Shown: positions 17,098-25,722 of the stretch, piece by piece
Layout of the letters: the number at the start of each line of letters is the position of its first letter
How positions within the stretch are numbered: position 1 is the stretch's first letter
Assembly (NCBI GenBank): GCA_024236295.1
Contig: JACKKT010000010.1
Location: 58,683 to 122,682, forward strand
Direction of reading: 5' to 3'
DNA length: 64,000 nt
From: Kordiimonadaceae bacterium
GTDB lineage: Bacteria > Pseudomonadota > Alphaproteobacteria > Sphingomonadales > Emcibacteraceae
The notes under the pieces: model-generated
Databases searched by the model: none
The model's input: the letters and a program-made list of their open reading frames with translations, nothing else
What the model was told of the DNA's origin: nothing
Translations under genes and position numbers: made by a program

Positions 17098-18435
17098 ATG
17101 GCATCAGCGGCAGAACAGTTAGCGGGAAATTTGAACTTTGGCGCTTTTTCAAAAGCGACAGAGCTAAAAAAGCGCATTTGGTTTACGTTGATTGCGCTTA
17201 TGGTTTACCGTCTGGCTACTTATCTGCCGCTGCCAGGTATTGATCCTGTTGCCTTAAATCAGATGTTCACACAAAATCAGGGCGGCATTCTTGGAATGCT
17301 GGATTTGTTTAATGGTGGCGCAATTCAGCGCATGAGCATTATTGCTCTTGGTATTATGCCTTATATTTCATCATCGATTATTATGCAGCTTATGACATCG
17401 ATGAGTGCTAATCTTAAAGAGATTAAGAAAGAAGGGGAAGCCGGACGTCGTAAAATCAACCAATATACCCGGTATGGAACTGTGGTTCTTTGTCTGGTAC
17501 AGGCTTATGCAATAGCAACGGGGCTGGAAACGAATATTGCCATTGAACCAGGTATGTTTTTCCGTTTGACAACCGTTATAACGCTGACTGGCGGTACGCT
17601 GTTTCTTGTGTGGCTCGGGGAGCAAATTACTTCCCGTGGGGTTGGCAACGGTATTTCCCTGATTATTTTTGCTGGTATTGTTGCGCGCCTTCCAGTTGCT
17701 ATTGCGAGCACACTGGATATGAGTTCAAAAGGAACACTTGGTGGTCCGTTAGTTATTGTTGCATTATTGGCTATGGTCGTTGGTGTGATTGCTTTAATTG
17801 TATATGTGGAGCGTGCTCAGCGTCGTGTTCTCATCCAATATCCAAAAAGACAACAGGCCAATGGTATGAGTCAGGGTGAGCAATCCCATATGCCACTTAA
17901 ACTTAATACAGCAGGGGTTATTCCGCCAATTTTTGCCTCTTCACTTCTTTTGATGCCAATGTCGCTTGCCGGGTTTGCGTCTGCTGATAGTCCTGAATGG
18001 GTGACTACGCTTACTTCATTGTTGGGCCCTGGACAGCCTCTATATATGGCCCTTTATGTTGCTGGCATCGTGTTTTTCTGTTTCTTCTATACTGCGTTGG
18101 TATTTAATCCTGAGGAAACTGCGGATAATCTGAAAAAATATGGTGGATTTATTCCTGGAATCCGTCCGGGTAAAAATACAGCCAGATATCTTGATTATAT
18201 TTTAACACGACTGACTGTGGTTGGCTCTGCCTATCTCTGCCTGGTGTGTTTGCTTCCGGAAATATTAAAGGCAAAGTATGCTATACCGTTTTATTTTGGC
18301 GGTACATCACTTCTTATCGTTGTCAATGTGACAATGGATACTGTCGGACAGATCCATAGCCACCTGATGGCTCATCAATATGAAGGCCTGATGAAAAAAT
18401 CAAAACTCCGTGGTGGAAAGAGACGTCGCAGATGA
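17098..18435 (+). CDS. secY: Preprotein translocase subunit SecY
   Basis: Central channel of the Sec translocon in the inner membrane, 445 aa. Ten hydrophobic segments are visible. The plug/TM2 region is GGILGMLDLFNGGAIQRMSI, and the cytosolic loop with the conserved Arg is in the YPKRQQANGMSQG region. The C-terminus is basic (KKSKLRGGKRRRR). Its position after rplO is the standard spc-operon arrangement. The end overlaps adk by 4 nt (ATGA). Confidence 0.99.
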   Translation: MASAAEQLAGNLNFGAFSKATELKKRIWFTLIALMVYRLATYLPLPGIDPVALNQMFTQNQGGILGMLDLFNGGAIQRMSIIALGIMPYISSSIIMQLMTSMSANLKEIKKEGEAGRRKINQYTRYGTVVLCLVQAYAIATGLETNIAIEPGMFFRLTTVITLTGGTLFLVWLGEQITSRGVGNGISLIIFAGIVARLPVAIASTLDMSSKGTLGGPLVIVALLAMVVGVIALIVYVERAQRRVLIQYPKRQQANGMSQGEQSHMPLKLNTAGVIPPIFASSLLLMPMSLAGFASADSPEWVTTLTSLLGPGQPLYMALYVAGIVFFCFFYTALVFNPEETADNLKKYGGFIPGIRPGKNTARYLDYILTRLTVVGSAYLCLVCLLPEILKAKYAIPFYFGGTSLLIVVNVTMDTVGQIHSHLMAHQYEGLMKKSKLRGGKRRRR

Positions 18436-19085
18436 TCATAATCTTACTCGGACCTCCAGGTGCCGGCAAGGGAACGCAGGCACAAAGGATAGAGACAAAG
18501 CAGGGGCTGGTTCAGCTTTCCACTGGAGATATGCTTAGAGCCGCCGTTGCTGCAGGGACAGAAGTCGGCAAAAAAGCAAAGGCTTTTATGGAAGCCGGCA
18601 AGCTCGTAACCGATGAAATAGTTATTGGAATTATCGCGGACCGTATTGACGAAGACGATTGCAAGAATGGTTTCTTGCTAGATGGTTTTCCACGGACCGT
18701 TGCACAGGCGGAAGCGCTTGATAATATGCTAGCTCGTAAAGATCTGAAACTTGATGTTGTCATTGAGATGAAGGTTGACGATGCTGCTTTGGTAGACCGG
18801 ATTACAGGTCGTTATACATGTGCAAACTGTAATCAGGGATATCATGATGTAAACCTTAAGCCCAAAGTTGATGGCGTCTGCGACAACTGTGGCTCTACGA
18901 ATTTCAAACGCCGGGCGGATGATAATCGGGAAACCGTTTCTTCACGTCTGGAAGCATACCATGCTCAGACTGCTCCTTTGCTGCCTTATTATAAAGCAAA
19001 AGGTATTCTGAAAGTGGTAGACGGGATGGCCGATATCGATGATGTCACCGCCCAAATAAATGAAGTATTGGGTAGCTTGTCTTAA
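18432..19085 (+). CDS. adk: Adenylate kinase (zinc-LID type)
   Basis: Interconverts ATP + AMP and 2 ADP in the cytosol, 217 aa, long form. The P-loop is GPPGAGKGT (residues 7-15). The NMP-binding part includes LSTGDMLRAAV and DGFPRT. The LID domain carries four cysteines (130, 133, 150, 153), so it should bind structural zinc, unlike E. coli Adk. Starts inside the last codon of secY, so it is translationally coupled. Confidence 0.98.
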   Translation: MIIILLGPPGAGKGTQAQRIETKQGLVQLSTGDMLRAAVAAGTEVGKKAKAFMEAGKLVTDEIVIGIIADRIDEDDCKNGFLLDGFPRTVAQAEALDNMLARKDLKLDVVIEMKVDDAALVDRITGRYTCANCNQGYHDVNLKPKVDGVCDNCGSTNFKRRADDNRETVSSRLEAYHAQTAPLLPYYKAKGILKVVDGMADIDDVTAQINEVLGSLS

Positions 19086-19135
19086 ACCTTGTATCTAGGT
19101 TGAAAAACTTTTTTTAAAAAGCTTTTCTTCAGAGG

Positions 19136-19163
19136 TTGACTAAGTGAACTTAATACCTATAAT
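19136..19163 (+). promoter_or_regulatory. Strong sigma-70 promoter of the alpha operon (rpsM-rpsK-rpoA-rplQ)
   Basis: TTGACT at 19136-19141 and a perfect TATAAT at 19158-19163, spacing 16 bp, lie in the 156-bp adk-rpsM gap. The start would be near 19170, giving a 5' UTR of about 70 nt. No convincing terminator separates it from adk, so read-through is also possible. Confidence 0.8.
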
Positions 19164-19224
19164 CGCGCAACTTCATATCATGCTTTTTAGCGTGGTGGAT
19201 TTTGCTGAATTGTTTGAATTTTTA

Positions 19225-19241
19225 GATCGGGAGAAACGATC
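19225..19241 (+). promoter_or_regulatory. Hairpin displaying the rpsM Shine-Dalgarno
   Basis: GATCG (19225-19229) and CGATC (19237-19241) form a perfect 5-bp stem with a 7-nt loop GGAGAAA that contains the SD. The stem ends exactly against the GTG start of rpsM at 19242. It is a plausible site for translational control, as S4 does at the E. coli alpha operon, but the structure is short and its regulator is unknown. Confidence 0.45.
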
Positions 19242-19610
19242 GTGGCGCGTATTTCTGGCGTTAATATACCCACCGCAAAAAGGGTGGAAGTCGCATTGAC
19301 CTATATCCATGGTATAGGGCTTACCTCTGCGAAAGAAATTTGTAAAAAAAATGGTATCACACCGGAGCGGCGTGTATCGGATCTTAGTGATGCGGAAGTG
19401 ATTAAAATCCGTGAAACGATTGATGCCGAATATCTGGTGGAAGGCGATCGTCGTCGTGAAGTAGCCATGAATATTAAACGTTTGCTTGACCTGGGAACCT
19501 ATCGTGGCCTTCGCCATCGGAAGAGATTACCTGTTCGTGGTCAACGCACTAGCACCAATGCCCGTACCCGCAAAGGTAAGGCTGTTGCTATTGCCGGTAA
19601 GAAGAAATAG
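19242..19610 (+). CDS. rpsM: 30S ribosomal protein S13
   Basis: 30S head protein contacting the P-site tRNA and bridging to the 50S, 122 aa. Starts with GTG (MARISGVNIPTAKRV); the SD GGGAGA is in the loop of a hairpin abutting the start. The C-terminus is basic and conserved (RGQRTSTNARTRKGKA). First gene of the alpha operon behind its own promoter. Confidence 0.98.
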   Translation: MARISGVNIPTAKRVEVALTYIHGIGLTSAKEICKKNGITPERRVSDLSDAEVIKIRETIDAEYLVEGDRRREVAMNIKRLLDLGTYRGLRHRKRLPVRGQRTSTNARTRKGKAVAIAGKKK

Positions 19611-19622
19611 GGAAACAGGACA

Positions 19623-20009
19623 ATGGCAACTGAAAAACGTTTAAAGCGTAGAGAACGCAAAAACATCACCAATGGTGTTGCACATGTGAACAGCACATTC
19701 AACAATACCATTATTACTATTGCTGATGCACAGGGGAACACTATTTCCTGGTCAACTGCCGGTGCAATGGGCTTTAAAGGCTCTCGTAAGTCGACACCAT
19801 ATGCGGCACAGATCGCAGGTGAAGATGCAGGCAGAAAAGCAATGGAACATGGCATCAAAACACTGGAAGTCGAAGTAAAGGGACCTGGCTCAGGTCGCGA
19901 ATCGGCGTTGCGTGCTTTGATGGCACTGGGAATTACAATTACTTCGATTCGTGACGTAACGCCTATCCCGCATAATGGATGCCGTGCGCCGAAGCGTCGT
20001 AGAGTATAA
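19623..20009 (+). CDS. rpsK: 30S ribosomal protein S11
   Basis: 30S platform protein near the E site, 128 aa. Conserved NGVAHVNSTFNNTIITI, GFKGSRKSTPYAAQ and the C-terminal DVTPIPHNGCRAPKRRRV. The gap to rpoA (77 nt) is the widest within this operon and holds a long hairpin. Confidence 0.98.
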   Translation: MATEKRLKRRERKNITNGVAHVNSTFNNTIITIADAQGNTISWSTAGAMGFKGSRKSTPYAAQIAGEDAGRKAMEHGIKTLEVEVKGPGSGRESALRALMALGITITSIRDVTPIPHNGCRAPKRRRV

Positions 20010-20015
20010 CAATTG

Positions 20016-20047
20016 TAGCGTGTTCTGCATTCCTGCAAAATACGCTA
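20016..20047 (+). promoter_or_regulatory. Long intergenic hairpin between rpsK and rpoA
   Basis: TAGCGTGTTCTGCA (20016-20029) pairs with TGCAAAATACGCTA (20034-20047) around a 4-nt loop TTCC. Thirteen of 14 positions pair, with one G-U and one C-A mismatch. There is no T tract after it, so it is not a standard terminator; a processing site or translational regulator of rpoA is more likely. Confidence 0.5.
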
Positions 20048-20086
20048 TTGATATTAAGCCTGACCTAAATAGATAAGGATTTAACC

Positions 20087-21109
20087 GTGATCCAAAATAA
20101 CTGGCAAGAGCTAATAAAACCGACAACCCTTGAAATTATTCAAAAGGGTGCTGAAAGAAGAAAAGCAAGAGTAATTGCAGAGCCACTTGAGCGTGGTTTT
20201 GGCATGACACTTGGAAATGCACTGCGTCGTGTGCTCCTTTCTTCACTACAGGGTGCTGCAGTAACTTCAGTACATATTGATAATGTGCTTCATGAATTTT
20301 CATCAATCGCTGGTGTACGCGAAGATGTAACAGATATTATTCTGAACATCAAAAAGCTTGCTGTCAGCATGGACGGTGAAATTGAAGGTCCACGCCGCCT
20401 GATCCTTAAAGCTTCCGGACCGGGCGAAGTAACCGCTGGTCAGATTGATGAAGTGACAGGAATTAATATTCATAATCCGGAACTGGTACTCTGTAATCTG
20501 GATGACGGTGCTGACCTACGTATGGAACTTACCGTTAATACAGGTAAGGGATATGTGGCTGCTGTTAAAAACCGTGCGGATGATGCGCCGATTGGTCTTA
20601 TTCCGGTAGACAGCCTGTTCAGTCCTGTGACCCGTGTTAGCTATAAGGTGGATAACACTCGTGAAGGTCAGATTCTTGATTATGATAAACTGACTATGGA
20701 TATTGAAACTGATGGGACGGTTACGCCAGAAGACGCTATAGCGTTTGCTGCTCGTATTTTGCAGGATCAGCTTCAAACATTTATCAATTTTGAAGAACCA
20801 GAAGACTTGGCAGCGGATAAGGAATCAGATGAACCTGATTTCAACCGTAACCTTCTTCGCCGTGTTGATGAACTTGAACTTAGTGTCCGTTCAGCAAACT
20901 GCTTGAAAAATGATAATATTGTTTATATTGGTGATCTGGTCCGTAAAACAGAGGCAGAGATGCTTCGTACACCTAATTTTGGCCGTAAATCACTGAATGA
21001 AATTAAAGAAGTTCTCTCTTCTATGGGACTTCGTCTTGGCATGGAAAATCCAGGATGGCCACCAGAGAATATCGAAGAGCTTGTAAAAAAACTGGAACAA
21101 GAATTTTAA
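20087..21109 (+). CDS. rpoA: DNA-directed RNA polymerase subunit alpha
   Basis: Assembly platform of RNA polymerase and contact point for activators, 340 aa. Starts with GTG (MIQNNWQELIKPTTLEI) after SD AAGGAT. The N-terminal domain has GFGMTLGNALRRVLLSSLQG. The C-terminal domain holds the UP-element/activator surface (LELSVRSANCLKNDNI and RTPNFGRKSLNEIKE). Ends in GWPPENIEELVKKLEQEF. Confidence 0.99.
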   Translation: MIQNNWQELIKPTTLEIIQKGAERRKARVIAEPLERGFGMTLGNALRRVLLSSLQGAAVTSVHIDNVLHEFSSIAGVREDVTDIILNIKKLAVSMDGEIEGPRRLILKASGPGEVTAGQIDEVTGINIHNPELVLCNLDDGADLRMELTVNTGKGYVAAVKNRADDAPIGLIPVDSLFSPVTRVSYKVDNTREGQILDYDKLTMDIETDGTVTPEDAIAFAARILQDQLQTFINFEEPEDLAADKESDEPDFNRNLLRRVDELELSVRSANCLKNDNIVYIGDLVRKTEAEMLRTPNFGRKSLNEIKEVLSSMGLRLGMENPGWPPENIEELVKKLEQEF

Positions 21110-21159
21110 TTTAATGGGACCGGGTCCGATAAAGGATACCCCCTCAAGGAGTAAAAGAT

Positions 21160-21588
21160 ATGCGCCATCGTAAAGCTGGGCGTAAGCTTAATAAAACTAG
21201 TAGCCATCGCAAAGCGATGTTTGCCAATATGGCATCAGCGCTGATTAAGCATGAGCAAATTATTACAACGCTTCCAAAAGCAAAAGAGCTTCGTCCAATT
21301 GTCGAACGCCTTATCACTTTGGGCAAGCGTGGATCACTTCATGCACGTCGTCAGGCAATTTCAAAACTGCCAGCATCAGATAAGGAAATTGTGCAAAAAC
21401 TGTTTGATGTTCTTGCTGAGCGTTATAAAGAACGCAATGGTGGTTATACACGCGTGCTTAAAGCTGGTTTCCGTCATGGCGATGCTGCCCCGGTTGCTGT
21501 TATTGAGTTTGTTGACCGAGATGAAGATGCCAAAGGCCAAAACAGTGGTCCTGTCTTTGATGATATTGAAGAAGAAGCTGTTGCTTAA
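21160..21588 (+). CDS. rplQ: 50S ribosomal protein L17
   Basis: Exit-tunnel-side 50S protein, 142 aa. N-terminus MRHRKAGRKLNKTSSHRKAM and GGYTRVLKAGFRHGDAAPVA are diagnostic. The C-terminal tail is acidic (DIEEEAVA). Last gene of the alpha operon; SD AAGGAG, followed by an intrinsic terminator 26 nt downstream. Confidence 0.98.
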   Translation: MRHRKAGRKLNKTSSHRKAMFANMASALIKHEQIITTLPKAKELRPIVERLITLGKRGSLHARRQAISKLPASDKEIVQKLFDVLAERYKERNGGYTRVLKAGFRHGDAAPVAVIEFVDRDEDAKGQNSGPVFDDIEEEAVA

Positions 21589-21614
21589 GTAAAACAGCTA
21601 TAAATTATTTTTTA

Positions 21615-21641
21615 AAAGCAGCTTTTTAAGCTGCTTTTTTT
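21615..21641 (+). terminator. Intrinsic terminator after rplQ
   Basis: Perfect 10-bp stem AAAGCAGCTT / AAGCTGCTTT with a 3-nt loop, running into an uninterrupted T tract. Ends the ribosomal block. Confidence 0.93.
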
Positions 21642-21674
21642 ATTTGAATTTTTTGTTGATTTTTCCGGTTGAGC

Positions 21675-21703
21675 TTGCGACATAAAGCATAAAATCCTAT
21701 AAA
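21675..21703 (+). promoter_or_regulatory. Probable promoter of fbaA
   Basis: TTGCGA at 21675-21680 and TATAAA at 21698-21703 are 17 bp apart, giving a start near 21710. A short dyad (TCCTAT at 21695-21700, ATAGGA at 21710-21715) overlaps the -10 and start region and could be an operator; this is speculative. Confidence 0.6.
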
Positions 21704-21740
21704 TAAAGAATAGGAAAAACATTAAAGAGGAAGAATTAAA

Positions 21741-22808
21741 ATGGCACTAAAACCAGGCGTAGTTTGCGGTGAAGATTATGTTGAGCTCGTAAATGCATGT
21801 AAAGATGGTGGTTACGCGCTGGCGGCTGTAAATTGTGTAGGGACTAATTCTGTCAATGCAGTAATGGAAGCTGCTGCAAAAAATAAGAGCGATGTAATAA
21901 TTCAATTTTCAAATGGCGGAAGCCAGTTCTATGCGGGGCAGGGAATGGAAGATACATTCCAGGCAAAAGTACTTGGTGCCGTTTCCGCAGCGCAGCATGT
22001 GCATCTTCTTGCTGAATATTATGGAATTTGTGTAGTTCTTCACACTGACCATGCCAACCGAAAACTGGTACCCTGGGTTGATGCGCTAGTCGATCATTCC
22101 GAACTTTATTATAAACAGCATGGTAAAGCACTATATAGCTCACATATGCTTGATTTGTCTGAAGAGGACATTGATGAAAACCTGAACGAATGTGCCCGTA
22201 TGCTTGAGCGCATGGCAAAAATTAATATGAGCCTGGAAATCGAATTGGGTATTACAGGTGGTGAAGAAGATGGTGTTGGCCATGATATTAAGGAAGGTGC
22301 AGACAGCTCACATTTATACACTCAGCCGGAAGATGTACTTAAAGCTTATAATCTTCTGACACCGATAGGTCATTTTTCCGTGGCAGCATCATTTGGCAAT
22401 GTGCATGGGGTCTATAAACCAGGTAATGTGAAACTTCGTCCGGAAATCCTCAAAAACAGTCAAGCGCTGGTCAGTAAAACTCATGGGACCGGTGACAAGC
22501 CGCTTAACCTTGTGTTTCACGGTGGCTCTGGCTCTGAAAAGGACAAGATTGCTGAGGCAATTTCATATGGTGTCTTTAAAATGAATATCGATACGGATAC
22601 CCAATTTGCCTTTGCCAATGGTGTGGGAAAGTATGTTGATGAATACGCTAAAGCATTCAAATACCAGATTGATCCTGAAGACGGGACCCCGCAAAAGAAA
22701 TTTTATGATCCGCGTAAGTGGCTCAGGGCCGGGGAACAGTCATTTGTAGCTCGACTTGATGAAGCGTTTGAGGACCTTGGATCGACTGGACGGTCATTGG
22801 CAAAATAG
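21741..22808 (+). CDS. fbaA: Class II fructose-bisphosphate aldolase
   Basis: Zinc-dependent cleavage of fructose 1,6-bisphosphate into glyceraldehyde 3-phosphate and dihydroxyacetone phosphate in the cytosol; 355 aa, close to the E. coli FbaA type. The motif VVLHTDHANRK holds the catalytic Asp and a zinc His, HGGSGSEKDKI the phosphate-binding loop, and MNIDTDTQFAF the substrate-binding Asp region. Monocistronic: its own promoter, SD AGAGGAAG and a terminator on each side. Confidence 0.96.
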   Translation: MALKPGVVCGEDYVELVNACKDGGYALAAVNCVGTNSVNAVMEAAAKNKSDVIIQFSNGGSQFYAGQGMEDTFQAKVLGAVSAAQHVHLLAEYYGICVVLHTDHANRKLVPWVDALVDHSELYYKQHGKALYSSHMLDLSEEDIDENLNECARMLERMAKINMSLEIELGITGGEEDGVGHDIKEGADSSHLYTQPEDVLKAYNLLTPIGHFSVAASFGNVHGVYKPGNVKLRPEILKNSQALVSKTHGTGDKPLNLVFHGGSGSEKDKIAEAISYGVFKMNIDTDTQFAFANGVGKYVDEYAKAFKYQIDPEDGTPQKKFYDPRKWLRAGEQSFVARLDEAFEDLGSTGRSLAK

Positions 22809-22825
22809 CTACTAGAGAATTCAGG

Positions 22826-22858
22826 AAAAGGCAGTTTATATTTTTAACTGCCTTTTTT
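22826..22858 (+). terminator. Intrinsic terminator after fbaA
   Basis: An 11-bp stem AAAAGGCAGTT (22826-22836) / AACTGCCTTTT (22846-22856) with a 9-nt loop and a T tract, 17 nt after the fbaA stop. Confidence 0.92.
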
Positions 22859-22944
22859 ATTTTATGGTTTGAAAAAAGCACATAATTTTGCCACTTATCA
22901 ATAATATATAACAGGATTAATTTATTAAAGTATTAGGACCGGTT

Positions 22945-24405
22945 ATGAAAAAATTGATGAAATATGGAATTGGATATTTATCACTTTTAATTTTAACATT
23001 AGTGATCCTGAGTAGCACGATACTGTCAACGTCTTTCGCGCAAAATGCAGATAACAGGCGGGTTCCGTCATCGGAAGCTGAAGTGAAACTTTCTTACGCG
23101 CCGGTTGTTCATAATGCAGCGCCAGCCGTTGTGAATATTTATACGAAGCGGGTTATAAAAACCCGGACGTCCCCCTTTTTAAATGATCCTTTTTTCAGTC
23201 AGTTTTTTGGTGGAACATCAGCCCCGCGAGAAAGAATTGAAAGATCGCTTGGTTCCGGAGTAATCGTTAGAAAAGATGGAGTAATTGTTACCAATTATCA
23301 TGTTATCGATGGAGCCGATGAAATAACAGTTTCATTGGCAGATAGAAGGGAATTTGAAGCAGAAGTCATTCTTAAGGATGAAAGTGCCGACCTGGCAGTA
23401 TTAAGGATAACACCCAGAGGAGCACCGCTTAGTGTGATTGAATTTAGTGAATCGGATGATGTACAGGTCGGTGATTTGGTTCTGGCCATTGGAAATCCTT
23501 TCGGTGTTGGTCAATCGGTGACAAGCGGCATTATTTCGGCTCTTGCCCGGACCCAGGTAGGTGACGATGAATATCAGTTTTTTATCCAGACTGACGCAGC
23601 GGTAAACCCAGGCAACAGCGGTGGAGCCCTAGTCGGTATGGACGGTAAACTGGTTGGCATCAATACATCAATTTATTCGCGTAGTGGCGGCTCTAACGGT
23701 ATTGGTTTTGCCATTCCAGTTAGAATGGTTGAATTTGTTTTAAATGCTGCTTTAACGGATGGAAAAATTGTCCGACCCTGGTTTGGTGCGAGCGGGCAGG
23801 CAGTTTCCGCCGACATTGCCGAAAGTCTAGGACTCGATCGTCCCGGCGGTGTGCTGATAGATAACGTATATCCGGACAGCCCGGCTGGTCGCGCGGGCCT
23901 TGAACCAGGAAAAGTCATACTTTCTATTGATGGTGAGGAAATTTTTGATACTCAGGGGCTTAGATATTTTATTGCATTAGGAAAAGTTGGCGGGGAGACA
24001 ACATTAAAAGTTCTTGATGGTGGAAAAACACGTGATCTTAAAGTCAAACTGGAAGTAGCGCCTGAAGATCCACCCCGAAACATCACTGTTCTGAAGGGTG
24101 ATAATATTTTTGAAAATATTCAAGTTGGTAACCTATCACCTGCCTTTTCAAATGAGTTAGGCGTTAATATGTTTGAAAAAGGGGTTATCATTCTAGATAT
24201 TGACCGGTTAAGTCCGGTAAGGCGATTGAATGTACTTCGTCCTGGCGATATATTCGAATCAATCGATGGCAAGGAAATAAATTCTGTCGAAGAATTGCAG
24301 AATGTTCTTAATGATTCAGGTACAGATGTTTCCTTCGCCGTTAGGCGCCAAGGAGGCGTGATTGAGTGTATTGCACGTGGACGAGGGAGCTATAGTTGCC
24401 GATGA
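22945..24405 (+). CDS. Do/DegQ-type periplasmic serine protease
   Basis: Envelope quality-control protease/chaperone of the HtrA family, 486 aa. An N-terminal hydrophobic segment ends in TSFAQN, a likely signal peptide with cleavage after residue 32. The trypsin-like domain has the triad His119 (NYHVID), Asp149 (SADLAVLRI) and Ser225 (NPGNSGGAL). Two PDZ domains follow, the first around GVLIDNVYPDSPAGRAGLEP and the second near the C-terminus (VIILDIDRLSPVRRL). In many alphaproteobacteria it precedes rarA, as here. No convincing promoter was found in the 86-nt leader after the fbaA terminator. Confidence 0.93.
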   Translation: MKKLMKYGIGYLSLLILTLVILSSTILSTSFAQNADNRRVPSSEAEVKLSYAPVVHNAAPAVVNIYTKRVIKTRTSPFLNDPFFSQFFGGTSAPRERIERSLGSGVIVRKDGVIVTNYHVIDGADEITVSLADRREFEAEVILKDESADLAVLRITPRGAPLSVIEFSESDDVQVGDLVLAIGNPFGVGQSVTSGIISALARTQVGDDEYQFFIQTDAAVNPGNSGGALVGMDGKLVGINTSIYSRSGGSNGIGFAIPVRMVEFVLNAALTDGKIVRPWFGASGQAVSADIAESLGLDRPGGVLIDNVYPDSPAGRAGLEPGKVILSIDGEEIFDTQGLRYFIALGKVGGETTLKVLDGGKTRDLKVKLEVAPEDPPRNITVLKGDNIFENIQVGNLSPAFSNELGVNMFEKGVIILDIDRLSPVRRLNVLRPGDIFESIDGKEINSVEELQNVLNDSGTDVSFAVRRQGGVIECIARGRGSYSCR

Positions 24406-24420
24406 CCTCATTATTTTTTT

Positions 24421-25722
24421 ATGAGTGATTTATTTGAAAAGGCAGGTCTGGATGAGGGTGCTCCGCGTCCTCTTGCCGATCGCTTACGTCCAAAGAAGGT
24501 TGAAGACGTTTTGGGGCAAGGACATTTAACTAACCCTGAAGGAACGCTTGGCCGAATGCTTAAGGCCGGGCATTTATCATCAATTATTTTTTGGGGTCCG
24601 CCAGGGACCGGTAAAACAACCACGGCAAGATTGCTGGCAGAAAATGTAAATCTTTACTTCGAGCAGATATCTGCCGTCTTTTCCGGGGTCGCTGACTTAA
24701 GGAAATGTTTTGAAGCCGCAAAGGTAAGACGAAAAACCGGACAGGGAACGTTGCTATTTGTTGATGAGATTCACAGATTTAACCGTTCTCAACAGGATGG
24801 CTTTTTACCCTATGTTGAGGATGGAACCATAGTTCTGGTAGGGGCAACGACGGAAAATCCATCATTTGAACTAAATGCTGCTCTGCTTTCACGGATGCAG
24901 GTATTGACCCTGAACCGTCTAGATAGTAGCGCAATGGAAGAACTATTAAGAAGGGCGGAACAGCTGGAAAATAAAAAACTGCCGCTTTCAGCGGAAGCAA
25001 GAGCCCTTTTATATAATATGGCAGATGGTGATGGTCGCTATCTGCTTAATCTGGCGGAGATTTTACTAGGTCTGGAATTTGATAAAGAGCTAGACCCCAA
25101 TTCACTTCTGCAGATATTACAGAAACGTGCCCCTGTTTATGATAAAGATCGTGAAGGTCATTATAATCTTATCTCTGCCCTTCATAAATCTTTGCGCGGT
25201 TCAGATACTGATGCAGCGCTTTACTGGACCGCACGCATGCTAGCGGGAGGAGAGGAGCCACTATATATAATCAGAAGGCTTGTGCGATTTGCAGTGGAGG
25301 ATATCGGCCTAGCCGATCCGCAGGCAGTGGTACAGGCAAATGCCGCCCGTGAAGTATATGAATTTTTAGGTTCTCCAGAAGGGGAACTAGCAATTGCCCA
25401 AGCAGTTATATACCTAGGTACCGCACCAAAATCCAACGCTGTATATAAAGCACAAAAAGCATCAGCAAGAAGAGCAAAAGAAACTGGGTCTTTAAACCCG
25501 CCGATGCATATTTTAAATGCACCGACAAAATTGATGAAAGATCTGGGGTATGGCAAGGATTACCAATATGACCATGATACAGTGGATGGTTTTTCAGGGC
25601 AGAATTATTTTCCTGATGAGCTTCCGCGTGAAGAGTTTTACAATCCTGTAAATAGAGGTTTTGAGAGAGAAATCCAGAAGCGTCTTGATTATTGGAAAAA
25701 GCTCAGGTCAGAAAAAAGCTAA
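24421..25722 (+). CDS. rarA: Replication-associated recombination protein RarA (MgsA-type AAA+ ATPase)
   Basis: Clamp-loader-like AAA+ ATPase acting at stalled forks, 433 aa. Walker A is GPPGTGKTT (residues 59-67) and Walker B is LLFVDEIHRF (Asp115-Glu116). A sensor region (VGATTENPSFELNAALLSR) and the C-terminal MgsA tetramerisation domain (GSLNPPMHILNAP) follow. It starts 15 nt after the protease gene, and no SD precedes its ATG (only a T-run), so it probably relies on coupling. The stop TAA shares bases with the TAG of the convergent cfa gene. Confidence 0.95.
   Translation: MSDLFEKAGLDEGAPRPLADRLRPKKVEDVLGQGHLTNPEGTLGRMLKAGHLSSIIFWGPPGTGKTTTARLLAENVNLYFEQISAVFSGVADLRKCFEAAKVRRKTGQGTLLFVDEIHRFNRSQQDGFLPYVEDGTIVLVGATTENPSFELNAALLSRMQVLTLNRLDSSAMEELLRRAEQLENKKLPLSAEARALLYNMADGDGRYLLNLAEILLGLEFDKELDPNSLLQILQKRAPVYDKDREGHYNLISALHKSLRGSDTDAALYWTARMLAGGEEPLYIIRRLVRFAVEDIGLADPQAVVQANAAREVYEFLGSPEGELAIAQAVIYLGTAPKSNAVYKAQKASARRAKETGSLNPPMHILNAPTKLMKDLGYGKDYQYDHDTVDGFSGQNYFPDELPREEFYNPVNRGFEREIQKRLDYWKKLRSEKS

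Noticed and set aside
19086..19135. Terminator after adk
   Set aside because: Only a weak CTTTTT/AAAAAG fold without GC pairs; not convincing as an intrinsic terminator.
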